64,000 nt of DNA from Pseudomonas sp. BBP2017 (GCF_003024385.1 NZ_PVZN01000017.1:62001-126000), one strand, 5' to 3'; numbered from the stretch's first letter, positions 24,305 to 33,542 are shown. Translations and numbers: made by a program. Notes: generated by a model not told the origin, from the letters alone.

Positions 24305-27300
24305 ATGAGCAGCAGCACTGTGCGCAGCGTTTGCCCGTATTGTGGTGTGGGTTGTGGCATCGTCATGACGGTTGAGGGCAACCGGGTGACCAAGGTCAGC
24401 GGGGACAAACAACACCCGAGCAATTTTGGCCGCTTATGCACCAAGGGCCTGACCGCGCACCAGCCGCTACGCGAATCCGGGCGCATGCAGCAGGCGTACC
24501 TGCGTGACCAGCGTCAGCGCGATCCGCTGCAGACGCCTGTTGATGCAGCCATTGCACAGACGGCCAGGCGTTTGCGTGCAGTGATTGACGAGCATGGGCC
24601 TGATGCGCTGGCGTTCTATGTCTCCGGGCAGATGTCGCTGGAGGCGCAGTACCTGATCAACAAGCTGGCCAAAGGCTTCGTCCGCAGCCGCCATATCGAG
24701 TCCAATTCGCGCCTGTGCATGGCCAGCGCCAGTAGCGGCTATAAGCAGTCGCTGGGTGCCGACGGGCCGCCGGGCAGCTATCAGGACTTTGATCGCGCCG
24801 AGGTGTTCTTCGTCATCGGCGCAAACATGGCCGACTGTCATCCGATCCTCTTTCTACGCCTGCTCGACCGGCTCAAAGCCGGTGCCCGGCTGATTGTCGT
24901 CGACCCGCGACGCAGTGCCAGCGCCGACAAAGCCGACCTGTTCCTGCAGATCAAGCCGGGCACCGACCTGGCGCTGCTCAATGGCCTGCTCTATCTGCTC
25001 AAGCACAATGGTCATTGTGACCATGACTTCATCGAACGTTACACCGAAGGCTGGGAAACCCTGCCGGACTTTCTCGAGGACTACACGCCCGAGCGGGTCG
25101 CCGCCATCACCGGGCTTGCCGAGGCCGATATCCGTCAGGCCGCCGCCTGGATCGGCCAGGCGCCGGAATGGATGAGCTGCTGGACCATGGGCCTGAACCA
25201 GAGCATCCATGGCACCTGGCAGACCAACGCCCTGTGCAACCTGCACCTGGCCACCGGGGCCATTTGCCGGCCCGGCAGCGGGCCGTTTTCCCTGACCGGC
25301 CAACCCAATGCCATGGGCGGGCGCGAGATGGGCTATATGGGCCCCGGCCTGCCCGGCCAGCGTTCGGCCCTGGTCGAGAGTGACCGCGCTTTCGTCGAGC
25401 GGCTCTGGCAGGTACCCGCTGGCAGTCTGCGCAGCGAAAGCAGTGACGGCAGCGTAGCCCTGTTCGAGCAACTGGCGGCTGGGCAGATCAAGGCCTGCTG
25501 GATTATCTGCAGCAACCCGGTGGCCAGCGTTGCCAACCGCCAGCAGGTGATCGATGGCCTGCAGCGAGCCGAATTGGTGATCACTCAAGATGCCTTTCTC
25601 GATACCGAAACCAATCGCTATGCCGATATCCTCCTGCCCGCCGCGCTGTGGGCCGAGGGCGAAGGGGTGATGGTCAACTCCGAACGCAACCTGACGTTGA
25701 TGAGCAAGGCTGTCGAGCCGCCAGGCGACAGCTTGCCCGATTGGCAGATCATTGCCCGTGTTGCCTGTGCCATGGGCTATGCCGAGGCGTTCAGCTATGA
25801 CAGTGCCGAAGCGGTGTTCGACGAGATCCGTCAGGCCTGGAATCCGGCCACGGGTTACGATGTGCGCGGTGTCAGCTACGCCGGTTTGCGTCAGGCACCA
25901 CAACAATGGCCGTGTGAACCGGGGCGTGAAGACCGCCGCAGCCCGCTGCGTTATCGCAATGATGGGGTCAGCCAGATGCTCTATCGTGATGCCGCAGGCC
26001 AGGCGCCGGCCATTGCCTTCGCTACTCCGAATGGCAAGGCCCGTTTCTTTGCCCGGCCGTGCCTGCCGAGCGCCGAACTGCCGGATGACGAATTTGCCCT
26101 GGTGCTCAATACCGGGCGGGTTCAGCACCAATGGCACACTTTGACCAAGACTGGCAAAGTCGCGGCGTTGAACAAGCTCGATCCCGGCCCCTTCGTCGAG
26201 ATTCATCCCGAAGATGCCGAGCGTCTGGGCATTGCCGAGAAGGACCAGGTGCAAGTGCGCTCGCGGCGCGGCCAGGCGGTGTTGCCCGCTCGCATCACTA
26301 CGCGGGTATTGCCGGGCAACTGTTTTGCGCCGTTTCACTGGAATGATGTCTACGGTGACAATCTCGCCATCAACGCCGTCACCAGCGACGCCGTCGACCC
26401 GTTGTCGCTGCAACCGGCTTTCAAGTATTGCGCGGTGGCCCTGAGCCGGGTCGCTGGCGAACGCATCAGTGCATTGCAAGTCGAGCAACCGCTCACCTCG
26501 ATGCAAGACCAGCACTTGCTGCTCTGGGCCTCGCAAACCGGCAACGGCCAGGCCCTGGCCGAACAGTGCGCCGAACACCTGCGCGAGCTTGGCCTGCCGG
26601 TGCAGTTGAGCTGCATGGAGGATGTCGCGCTGGCGCAGCTGGACAGTCCCGCCAGCTTGCTGCTGATCGCCAGTACCTTTGGCGACGGCGACGCACCGGA
26701 TAGCGGCGTGGCGTTCTGGCAGGACTTACAGGGCGAGCATGCGCAACGTTGCGCCGGTCTACCTTATGCCGTGCTGGCGCTGGGCGACTCCAGCTATGAG
26801 CAGTTCTGTGGTTTCGGTCGCAAGCTCGATCAGCGCCTGGCCGAGTTGGGCGGCCAGCGCCTGCTGGAACGGGTTGATTGCGAGGGCGACTTCGCCGCGC
26901 CGACAGGGCAGTGGTTGCAGGCGCTGCTGGCCAAGTTCGGGCGGGAGCAGCAGACGCTGGCCTTGCCTGTGTCCAAGCCAGTGGCCACGGGCTTCAGCAA
27001 ACAGCAGCCGCTGCCCGCCAGGTTGCTGGAAAACCGCCTGCTCAACAGCCCGGGCGCCAACAAGGAAACCCGGCAAATCGTTTTCGACCTGGCCGACAGC
27101 GGCTTCAACTATCAGGCCGGCGATGCCCTCGGCGTGTGGCCGCGCAACTGCCCGGCGTTGGTGGACGAGCTGCTCGCGGCGACCCGTCTGGATGCTCGCC
27201 AAGTAGTAAGCCTCAAGGGCCAGGCCGACATGTCATTGGCCACCGCCTTGAGTGAGCACCTGGAACTCGCCCGGATCACGCCGGCCATGCTGGAAGCCAT

Positions 27301-28096
27301 TGCCCTGCACAGTGGCAACACGCACCTGCAGGACCTGTTGAAACCGCAGAACAAAGCGCTGCTCAAGCAATGGCTGTGGGGCAAGCAACTGATTGACCTG
27401 TTGCATGCCTTCAAGCCGGCGCTCGACCTGGAGACCTGGCTGAGCCTGCTCAAACCGTTGCAGCCACGCTTGTACTCGATCAGCTCCAGCGCCAGGTTTC
27501 ACCCTGACCAAGTTCACCTGACGGTTTCCACTGTCCGTTATGGCCAGCGTAAAGGGGTTTGTTCAACCTACCTGGCTGATCGTGCCACACAGTGTGAAGT
27601 GGAGATTTTCGCCCAGCCAAGCGCACATTTTCGCTTGCCCAAGGATGGCGACGCGCCGGTGATCATGGTCGGCCCCGGCACTGGTGTCGCGCCGTTCCGG
27701 GCGTTCCTGCAGGAACGTCAGGCCGAAGGCGCCAAGGGGCGTAACTGGTTGCTGTTCGGCGAGCAGAAAGCGGCCGGTGATTTCTATTACCGCGACGAAC
27801 TCCTGGCCTGGCAGCGCGACGGGCATCTGACCCGCCTGGACACAGCGTTTTCACGTGACCAGGTGGAAAAAATCTATGTGCAACAGCGCATGCTTGAACA
27901 CGGCGCCGAACTCTGGCGCTGGCTGGAGGAGGGCGGCCACTTCTATGTCTGTGGTGATGCCGAGCGCATGGCCCGGGACGTCGATGCCGCGCTCAAGCAG
28001 GTGGTCGCTGAACACGGCGCGTTGAGCACCGAGCAGGCCGACGCCTACGTTGCTCAATTGAGCCGCAGCAAACGTTATTTGCGCGATGTGTATTGA
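24305..28096 (+). CDS. Assimilatory nitrate reductase fused to CysJ-like flavoprotein
   Basis: A 1263-residue fusion that reduces nitrate to nitrite. Residues about 1-60 bind a 4Fe-4S cluster (CPYCGVGCG, then NFGRLCTKG). About 60-720 is the molybdopterin-guanine-dinucleotide domain of the NasA group, ending in NTGRVQHQWHT and the dinucleotide-binding fold. About 735-880 is a flavodoxin domain (LLLWASQTGNGQALAEQ), and about 900-1263 is a CysJ-type FAD and NADPH domain (RLYSISSS, GPGTGVAPFRAFLQER, YVCGDAERMARDV). Electrons would pass from NADPH through FAD and FMN to the cluster and molybdenum, so no separate reductase subunit is needed. The start at 24305 follows AGGAGG. It lies directly before nirBD. 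Confidence 0.92.
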   Translation: MSSSTVRSVCPYCGVGCGIVMTVEGNRVTKVSGDKQHPSNFGRLCTKGLTAHQPLRESGRMQQAYLRDQRQRDPLQTPVDAAIAQTARRLRAVIDEHGPDALAFYVSGQMSLEAQYLINKLAKGFVRSRHIESNSRLCMASASSGYKQSLGADGPPGSYQDFDRAEVFFVIGANMADCHPILFLRLLDRLKAGARLIVVDPRRSASADKADLFLQIKPGTDLALLNGLLYLLKHNGHCDHDFIERYTEGWETLPDFLEDYTPERVAAITGLAEADIRQAAAWIGQAPEWMSCWTMGLNQSIHGTWQTNALCNLHLATGAICRPGSGPFSLTGQPNAMGGREMGYMGPGLPGQRSALVESDRAFVERLWQVPAGSLRSESSDGSVALFEQLAAGQIKACWIICSNPVASVANRQQVIDGLQRAELVITQDAFLDTETNRYADILLPAALWAEGEGVMVNSERNLTLMSKAVEPPGDSLPDWQIIARVACAMGYAEAFSYDSAEAVFDEIRQAWNPATGYDVRGVSYAGLRQAPQQWPCEPGREDRRSPLRYRNDGVSQMLYRDAAGQAPAIAFATPNGKARFFARPCLPSAELPDDEFALVLNTGRVQHQWHTLTKTGKVAALNKLDPGPFVEIHPEDAERLGIAEKDQVQVRSRRGQAVLPARITTRVLPGNCFAPFHWNDVYGDNLAINAVTSDAVDPLSLQPAFKYCAVALSRVAGERISALQVEQPLTSMQDQHLLLWASQTGNGQALAEQCAEHLRELGLPVQLSCMEDVALAQLDSPASLLLIASTFGDGDAPDSGVAFWQDLQGEHAQRCAGLPYAVLALGDSSYEQFCGFGRKLDQRLAELGGQRLLERVDCEGDFAAPTGQWLQALLAKFGREQQTLALPVSKPVATGFSKQQPLPARLLENRLLNSPGANKETRQIVFDLADSGFNYQAGDALGVWPRNCPALVDELLAATRLDARQVVSLKGQADMSLATALSEHLELARITPAMLEAIALHSGNTHLQDLLKPQNKALLKQWLWGKQLIDLLHAFKPALDLETWLSLLKPLQPRLYSISSSARFHPDQVHLTVSTVRYGQRKGVCSTYLADRATQCEVEIFAQPSAHFRLPKDGDAPVIMVGPGTGVAPFRAFLQERQAEGAKGRNWLLFGEQKAAGDFYYRDELLAWQRDGHLTRLDTAFSRDQVEKIYVQQRMLEHGAELWRWLEEGGHFYVCGDAERMARDVDAALKQVVAEHGALSTEQADAYVAQLSRSKRYLRDVY

Positions 28097-28115
28097 GTGC
28101 CCCATAAGGGGGAGG

Positions 28116-28202
28116 GGTGCACCAGCCTGGGTCGATAACTGCCGTTTGCGCTAGCGAAAAGGCCCGGTTTCAAAGGCTTTGGCAGTTGGCACGGTCCCTG
28201 CT
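28116..28202 (+). promoter_or_regulatory. Sigma-54 promoter with NtrC-type half-site, nirBD
   Basis: TTGGCACGGTCCCTGCT (28186-28202) has GG (28188-28189) and GC (28200-28201) exactly ten bases apart and matches the RpoN consensus TGGCACG closely. About 65 bp upstream, GGTGCACC (28116-28123) contains the NtrC half-site TGCACC. A separate promoter for nirBD means it can be expressed independently of the nitrate reductase gene. Confidence 0.78.
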
Positions 28203-28224
28203 TTTGCACTACTACAACGTTCCA

Positions 28225-28309
28225 GCGGGTCAATGGCGATCCGCACCCGGAACTACATAAAACGACCAGGCAAAGGCGCCTGGAGCTTCGGCTCCAGGCG
28301 CCTTTTTTT
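28225..28309 (+). promoter_or_regulatory. ANTAR (NasT-type) antitermination leader of nirBD
   Basis: P1 is GCGGGTC-AATGGC-GATCCGC (28225-28244), a seven-pair stem with an A1/G4 hexaloop. P2 is CCAGGC-AAAGGC-GCCTGG (28266-28283), a perfect stem whose loop is identical to P2 of the nitrate reductase leader. P2 shares bases with the left arm of a strong terminator, GGCGCCTGGAGC-TTCG-GCTCCAGGCGCC (28275-28302), followed by seven T. Formation of P2, stabilised by an ANTAR protein, prevents the terminator. The nasS-nasT genes themselves are not in the window. Confidence 0.9.
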
Positions 28310-28370
28310 GTTTTTCGGGGCTCGCCCCAGCAGCACAGCCACCGTGAATGGCCTTGAGTGAGGATCGGGT

Positions 28371-30929
28371 ATGAATGCAGCAACGACCATCGCCCAGCGC
28401 GAAAAACTGATCATCGTCGGCAACGGCATGGTCGGGCATCACTGCGTCGAGCAACTGATCGAACGCGGCGCCCTGAGCCGTTACGAGCTGCGGGTGTTCG
28501 GTGAGGAACGCCAGCGTGCCTACGACCGTGTGCACCTGTCCGAATATTTCAGCGGCAGTTGCGCTGAAACCCTGGCTCTCGGCGCTGCGGGTCTGTATGC
28601 CGAGCACGGGGTAAATCTGCACTTGGGCGAAGCGGTACTGGAAATTGACCGCGAGCGTCGGCAAGTGCTGACCTCGACGGGACGTTACGCCTATGACCAA
28701 CTGATCCTGGCCACCGGCTCCTATCCGTTTGTGCCGTCAATCGAGGGCTGCGAGGGCGCTTCGCGTCTGGTTTACCGCACGCTCGATGATCTCGATGCCA
28801 TCCGCGCGGCGGCCACCGATGCCCGGCGTGGCGTAGTGGTCGGTGGCGGTTTGCTCGGGCTTGAAGCGGCCAACGCCCTCAAGTCGCTGGGCCTGGAAGC
28901 TCACGTAGTGGAATTCGCCCCGCGCTTGATGCCGGTGCAACTGGACGCTGAAGGCGGCGCCGCCTTGCGTGCGCAGATCGAGGCGCTCGGGGTGGGCGTG
29001 CACCTGTCGCGGGCGACCCAGTCGGTGGTGGCCGGTGAAGACTATCGCTACCGGATGAACTTCGAGGGCGGTGAGTTTCTCGAAACAGACCTGATTGTGT
29101 TTTCCGCCGGGATTCGTCCGCAGGATGGCCTGGGCCGCGGCAGCGCTCTGGAGGTTGCCGCGCGCGGCGGGGTGGTGATCGACAGCAACTGTCGCAGCAG
29201 CGATCCACACATCTATGCCATCGGTGAGTGCGCCTCGTGGAACGGTAGTGTGTTCGGTCTGGTCGCTCCGGGCTACAGCATGGCCCGTAATGTCGCGGCA
29301 GCGCTGGCTGGGGAAGATGCCGCCAGCTTTACCGGTGCTGACATGTCGACCAAGCTCAAGCTGCTTGGCGTTGATGTCGGCTCGATCGGCGATGCGCACG
29401 GCGCGACCCCGGGTGCCCGCAGTTACCGCTTTATTGACGAAGCCAGCTCGGCGTACCGCCGTCTGGTGGTCGATGCCAGTGGCAAACGCGTACTCGGGGC
29501 GGTGCTGGTGGGTGACAACAGTTACTACGACACCCTGCTGCAGTACGTGCAGAACGGCATCGCCCTGCCGGCCGATCCGGCGGCATTGATCCTGCCGCAA
29601 TCCTCCGGTGCACCGACCCTGGGGGCCGATGCCTTGCCGGACAGCGCCACCATCTGCTCCTGCCACAACGTCAGCAAGGGCGCGATCTGCACTGCCATCG
29701 ACAACGGCTGTGGCGAGCTCGCCGAGCTCAAGCAGCAGACCAAGGCGTGCACCGGTTGCGGTGGTTGCGCGGCGTTGCTCAAGCAGGTCTTCGAGCACGA
29801 ACTGATCGCCCGTGGCGTCAGCGTCGACAAGAGCCTGTGCGAACACTTTGCTTACACCCGTCAGGAGCTCTACGCCCTGGTACGGGTCGAAGGCATCCTC
29901 AGCTTCGAGGAAATGCTCGCCAGGCATGGCCGTGGTCAGGTCGGCTGCGATATCTGCAAACCCACGGTCGGCTCGATCCTCGCTTCGTGCTGGAACCAGC
30001 CGATCATGGACCCTTCGCTGGTGCCGTTGCAGGACACCAACGATACCTTCATGGCCAACATGCAGAAGAACGGTACCTACTCGGTGGTGCCGAGAATTCC
30101 CGCTGGCGAGATCACCCCGGAAAAGCTCATCGTCATCGGCCAGGTGGCGAAAAAATATGACCTTTACACCAAAATCACCGGCGGCCAGCGTATCGATCTG
30201 TTCGGCGCCCAGCTGCACGAGCTGCCGGCGATCTGGAGTGAGCTGATCGAAGCCGGCTTTGAAACCGGTCACGCCTACGGTAAATCCACGCGCACGGTCA
30301 AGTCCTGTGTCGGCAGCACCTGGTGTCGCTATGGCGTGCAGGACAGCGTGCAGATGGCCCTGACCCTGGAGGACCGCTACAAGGGCCTGCGTTCGCCGCA
30401 CAAGCTCAAGTTTGCCGTATCCGGCTGTACCCGCGAATGCGCTGAGGCGCAGAGCAAGGACATCGGCGTGATTGCCACCGAGAAGGGTTGGAACCTGTAC
30501 ATCTGCGGCAACGGCGGCATGCGTCCACGCCATGCCGAGCTGTTCGCCACCGACCTTGATGACGCCGGGTTGATTCGCCTGATTGACCGGGTGCTGATGT
30601 TCTACATCCGCACCGCCGACAAATTGCAGCGCACCTCGGTCTGGCGTGAAAGCCTGGAGGGCGGGCTGGATTACCTCAAGCAGGTGATCATCGACGACAG
30701 CCTGGGCCTGGGCGCTGAGCTTGAGGCGCAGATGCAACAGGTGGTCGATCGCTACGAGTGCGAATGGGCCAATGCCCTCAAGGATCCGCAAAAGCTCAAG
30801 CGCTTCCGCACTTTCGTCAACGACCAGCGTCCAGACCCGGGCGTGCATTTTGTTCGCGAGCGTGGCCAGCGCCGGCCGATCGCTGCCGCTGAGCTTCATT
30901 TGATTCCGACCACTGAAGAGGTGCTCTGA
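28371..30929 (+). CDS. nirB: Assimilatory nitrite reductase [NAD(P)H], large subunit
   Basis: An 852-residue cytoplasmic enzyme reducing nitrite to ammonium with six electrons. Residues about 8-40 and 145-180 are FAD and NAD(P)H folds (IIVGNGMVGHHC, GVVVGGGLLGLEAANAL). About 425-480 is a BFD-like [2Fe-2S] domain (CSCHNVSKGAICTAI, CTGCGGCAALL). The C-terminal half holds the sulfite/nitrite reductase repeats with siroheme and 4Fe-4S ligands in KSCVGSTWCRYG and SGCTRECAEAQSKD. It stops one base into the start of nirD (TGATG), so the two are translationally coupled. It is controlled by the sigma-54 promoter and ANTAR leader just upstream. Confidence 0.96.
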   Translation: MNAATTIAQREKLIIVGNGMVGHHCVEQLIERGALSRYELRVFGEERQRAYDRVHLSEYFSGSCAETLALGAAGLYAEHGVNLHLGEAVLEIDRERRQVLTSTGRYAYDQLILATGSYPFVPSIEGCEGASRLVYRTLDDLDAIRAAATDARRGVVVGGGLLGLEAANALKSLGLEAHVVEFAPRLMPVQLDAEGGAALRAQIEALGVGVHLSRATQSVVAGEDYRYRMNFEGGEFLETDLIVFSAGIRPQDGLGRGSALEVAARGGVVIDSNCRSSDPHIYAIGECASWNGSVFGLVAPGYSMARNVAAALAGEDAASFTGADMSTKLKLLGVDVGSIGDAHGATPGARSYRFIDEASSAYRRLVVDASGKRVLGAVLVGDNSYYDTLLQYVQNGIALPADPAALILPQSSGAPTLGADALPDSATICSCHNVSKGAICTAIDNGCGELAELKQQTKACTGCGGCAALLKQVFEHELIARGVSVDKSLCEHFAYTRQELYALVRVEGILSFEEMLARHGRGQVGCDICKPTVGSILASCWNQPIMDPSLVPLQDTNDTFMANMQKNGTYSVVPRIPAGEITPEKLIVIGQVAKKYDLYTKITGGQRIDLFGAQLHELPAIWSELIEAGFETGHAYGKSTRTVKSCVGSTWCRYGVQDSVQMALTLEDRYKGLRSPHKLKFAVSGCTRECAEAQSKDIGVIATEKGWNLYICGNGGMRPRHAELFATDLDDAGLIRLIDRVLMFYIRTADKLQRTSVWRESLEGGLDYLKQVIIDDSLGLGAELEAQMQQVVDRYECEWANALKDPQKLKRFRTFVNDQRPDPGVHFVRERGQRRPIAAAELHLIPTTEEVL

Positions 30930-31291
30930 TGAGCCTGTCCAATGTCGCTGTAAACCTGCAAACACAAGACTGGCAAGTGGTCTGTAGCCGCCAGGACCTG
31001 GTTGCGCAATCGGGGGTGGTGGTGTGGTTCGAAGGCCGGCAGGTGGCGTTGTTCTACCTGCCGGAGCAGGACACGCCGGTGTTTGCGCTCGACAACCAGG
31101 ACCCCAAGTCCGGGGCCAATGTGATCGGTCGCGGATTGTTGGGGCATCTCAAGGGCGAGCTGGTAGTGGCGGCGCCGTTGTACAAGCAGCATTTCAGCTT
31201 GAGCGATGGGCGTTGCCTGGAAGATTCGCAGCAGGCCTTGCAAGTGTGGCCGGTGCGGATCAGGGGGGAGCAGGTGGAGCTAGGCCTGTAG
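30929..31291 (+). CDS. nirD: Nitrite reductase [NAD(P)H], small subunit
   Basis: A 120-residue Rieske-fold partner of NirB. The Cys and His ligands of true Rieske proteins are absent, as is usual for NirD, so it holds no iron-sulfur cluster. The conserved stretches VCSRQDLVAQSGVVVWF, DNQDPKSGANVIGRG and PLYKQHFSL fit the family. The start overlaps the nirB stop by one base. A REP pair follows at once and is the only visible 3' structure. Confidence 0.94.
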   Translation: MSLSNVAVNLQTQDWQVVCSRQDLVAQSGVVVWFEGRQVALFYLPEQDTPVFALDNQDPKSGANVIGRGLLGHLKGELVVAAPLYKQHFSLSDGRCLEDSQQALQVWPVRIRGEQVELGL

Positions 31292-31292
31292 G

Positions 31293-31357
31293 CGCGGGCT
31301 TGCCCCGCGATGCGGTGTAGCTGATTAACCGCAATCGCGGGGCAAGCCCGCTCCCAC
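31293..31357. repeat. REP palindrome pair after nirD
   Basis: CGCGGGCTTGCCCCGCGAT and the inverse ATCGCGGGGCAAGCCCGCTCCCAC (31334-31357) face each other across about 20 bp. It begins two bases after the nirD stop, so it may act as transcription end or mRNA stabiliser. Confidence 0.85.
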
Positions 31358-31433
31358 TGAAGCCTCGCACAGAGGGGGATCATTGCATTAGACTGCCTCC
31401 CACCCAGGTTGATGCTCCTATAAACTCCGGGGC

Positions 31434-32366
31434 ATGAACCTAGACACCCGCATCAAATTCCGCCACCTGCTGTGCTTTCTCGAAATCGCCCGCCAGGGCA
31501 GTTTCGCCAAGGCCGCCGATGCCATGGCGATCAGTCAGCCGGCCATCTCCAAGACCCTCAAGGAGCTTGAAGAGCTGCTGCAAACGCGCCTGTTCGAACG
31601 CAGCAAGCAGGGCGTCGAGCTGACCCCGGCCGGGGTGCGTTTCATGCGCTATGCCGGGCCCAGCGTGCAAGCCTTGCGTGAAGGCGTGAGTACCTTGCGC
31701 GGTGAAGAACATGCCCCGCCACAGGTGCGTATCGGAGTGCTGTCCACGGTCGAAAGCCTGCTGATGCCAGAGGTGCTGTGCCGCCTGCATCAGCGTCATC
31801 AGGCGCTGGTGGTCAGCGTTGCCACCGGGCCGAGTGCGCACCTGCTGGCGCAACTGCATGTCGGCGAGCTTGATCTGGTGATCGGGCGCATGACCGAAAG
31901 CCCGCAAATCCAGGGTCTGTTGTTCGAGCATCTGTACAGCGAGTCGATGTCGCTGGTGGTGCGTCCCGGGCATCCATTGCTCGCCCGTCAGCCCATTGAG
32001 CGCAGTCAGCTCGGTCGCTACCCGCTGGTGCTGCCGCTGGCCGGCACGACCATCCGCAAGCATGCTGACAGCCTGTTCGTGCAATGCGCCATCGAGCAGC
32101 CGCTGCAGCGCCTGGAAACCCTTTCGCCTGCCTTGAGCCGCCGCTATGTGCAAAGTAGCGACGCGGTCTGGGTGGCGCCGCGGGATGCGGTACGGATCGA
32201 CCTGGGGCGCGGCGAGTTGTGCGAGCTTGACCTGGGGGTGCAGGAGCCGGGCGGCTCGGTCGGTATCTGTAGCAATGCCGCCTTGCCGATGAGCCTGCCT
32301 GCGCGCTGGCTGTGCGACGTGCTGCGCGAAGTGGCGGGGCAGTACCGCGACGGCAGCTATCCCTGA
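31434..32366 (+). CDS. LysR-family regulator, PcaQ-like
   Basis: A 310-residue LysR-type protein. The helix-turn-helix lies at about residues 25-45 (SFAKAADAMAISQPAISKTLKELE), followed by the linker helix and, from about 95, the effector-binding domain (VRIGVLSTVESLLMPEVL, LDLVIGRM). The N-terminus MNLDTRIKFRHLLCFLEIARQGSFAKAA is very like that of PcaQ, the protocatechuate/carboxymuconate-responsive activator, and the length agrees. No pca genes are nearby, which leaves the target open. The ATG at 31434 has no strong ribosome-binding site but no better start exists. Confidence 0.82.
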   Translation: MNLDTRIKFRHLLCFLEIARQGSFAKAADAMAISQPAISKTLKELEELLQTRLFERSKQGVELTPAGVRFMRYAGPSVQALREGVSTLRGEEHAPPQVRIGVLSTVESLLMPEVLCRLHQRHQALVVSVATGPSAHLLAQLHVGELDLVIGRMTESPQIQGLLFEHLYSESMSLVVRPGHPLLARQPIERSQLGRYPLVLPLAGTTIRKHADSLFVQCAIEQPLQRLETLSPALSRRYVQSSDAVWVAPRDAVRIDLGRGELCELDLGVQEPGGSVGICSNAALPMSLPARWLCDVLREVAGQYRDGSYP

Positions 32367-32593
32367 AATCCTGGCAATCTTACAAACAGCTACAAAACCG
32401 CAGTGGCGAAGTTGCCCAAGTGCGTTGTCCCGTCAATACTGGCCACTGGCTGCAGCTTTGTATGAAGAAGCTTTTACTTGGCTGAACTTATCCGGCTTTT
32501 CTTGCTCTGATGCCGGTAGCCATTGGTCGTGGCCGCCTGATAAGCTCGCGGCTTTACTCGATTGCCCTATTGGCGCATGAACAAGGAAATAGC

Positions 32594-33316
32594 ATGAAAC
32601 AGCATCGGTTGGCGGCTGCGGTTGCCCTGGTTGGTCTGGTCCTGGCGGGTTGCGATTCGCAGACCAGCGTCGAGCTCAAGACTCCGGCACAGAAAGCCTC
32701 CTACGGTATTGGCCTGAACATGGGCAAGAGCCTGGCTCAGGAAGGCATGGACGACCTTGATTCAAAAGCGGTTGCTCAAGGCATCGAAGATGCTGTCGGC
32801 AAGAAAGAACAGAAAATCAAGGACGAAGAACTGGTCGAAGCCTTTGCTGCCCTGCAAAAGCGCGCTGAAGAGCGCCTGGCCAAGATGAGCGAAGAGTCGG
32901 CTGCTGCCGGCAAGAAGTTCCTTGAAGAAAACGGCAAGAAAGCCGGTATTGTCACCACCGCTTCCGGTCTGCAGTACGAAGTGATCAAGAAGGCCGACGG
33001 CGCTCAGCCAAAGCCGACTGACGTGGTTACCGTTCACTACGAAGGCAAACTGACCGACGGCAAGGTCTTCGACAGCTCGGTTGAGCGTGGCAGCCCGATC
33101 GACCTGCCGGTCAGCGGCGTGATCCCGGGTTGGGTCGAAGGCCTGCAACTGATGCACGTTGGCGAGAAGTACAAGCTGTACATCCCGTCCGACCTGGCTT
33201 ACGGTGCCCAGAGCCCGAGCCCGATGATCCCGGCCAACTCGGTCCTGGTTTTCGAACTGGAACTGCTGGGTATCAAGGATCAGGCCAAGCCTGATGCCGA
33301 CGCTGCTGCCGAGTAA
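32594..33316 (+). CDS. FKBP-type peptidyl-prolyl isomerase, lipoprotein (FklB/Mip-like)
   Basis: A 240-residue isomerase that catalyses cis-trans change at proline bonds in the envelope. Residues 1-19 are a lipoprotein signal with lipobox LAGC. About 30-120 is the helical Mip-like dimerisation region (KTPAQKASYGIGLNMGKSLA...). About 130-225 is the FKBP domain, with VHYEGKLTDGKVFDSS, GVIPGWVEGLQLM and LAYGAQSPSPMIPANSVLVFELELL carrying the active-site aromatic residues. The C-terminus is acidic and Ala-rich. The start at 32594 is preferred because it places the signal peptide at the N-terminus. A terminator follows. Confidence 0.93.
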   Translation: MKQHRLAAAVALVGLVLAGCDSQTSVELKTPAQKASYGIGLNMGKSLAQEGMDDLDSKAVAQGIEDAVGKKEQKIKDEELVEAFAALQKRAEERLAKMSEESAAAGKKFLEENGKKAGIVTTASGLQYEVIKKADGAQPKPTDVVTVHYEGKLTDGKVFDSSVERGSPIDLPVSGVIPGWVEGLQLMHVGEKYKLYIPSDLAYGAQSPSPMIPANSVLVFELELLGIKDQAKPDADAAAE

Positions 33317-33331
33317 TCCTCGCGCGGTATA

Positions 33332-33361
33332 GACAACGCCCCGTCTCGACGGGGCGTTGTC
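33332..33361 (+). terminator. Terminator-like hairpin after the FKBP gene
   Basis: GACAACGCCCCGT and ACGGGGCGTTGTC form a perfect 13-bp stem with a CTCG loop. The downstream stretch has only a short T-run (GTTTC), so termination may be moderate. Confidence 0.75.
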
Positions 33362-33542
33362 GTTTCTGCAATCGACTCGAACCCCATCGACCCGGGGCGG
33401 TCTGAAAAGCTGGACCTGACGCAGAAAAGGTGCAGGATGGGTAAAACGGTTGCGCCATTGAAACAGGTGTGTAAAAAACGCCCGATTTAAGCCAGGCCCT
33501 TGCCAGGCGGGCGCCCTGAGCTCTAAAAATAGCTCTGTTCAC

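Noticed and set aside
28371..30929. Sulfite rather than nitrite reductase
   Set aside because: The FAD/NAD and BFD-like N-terminal half, the coupled nirD and the adjacent nitrate reductase point to nitrite.
28737..30965. A 742-codon antisense frame across nirB
   Set aside because: Composition is rich in His, Gln and Arg with no domain pattern, and nirB on the other strand has all expected cofactor motifs.
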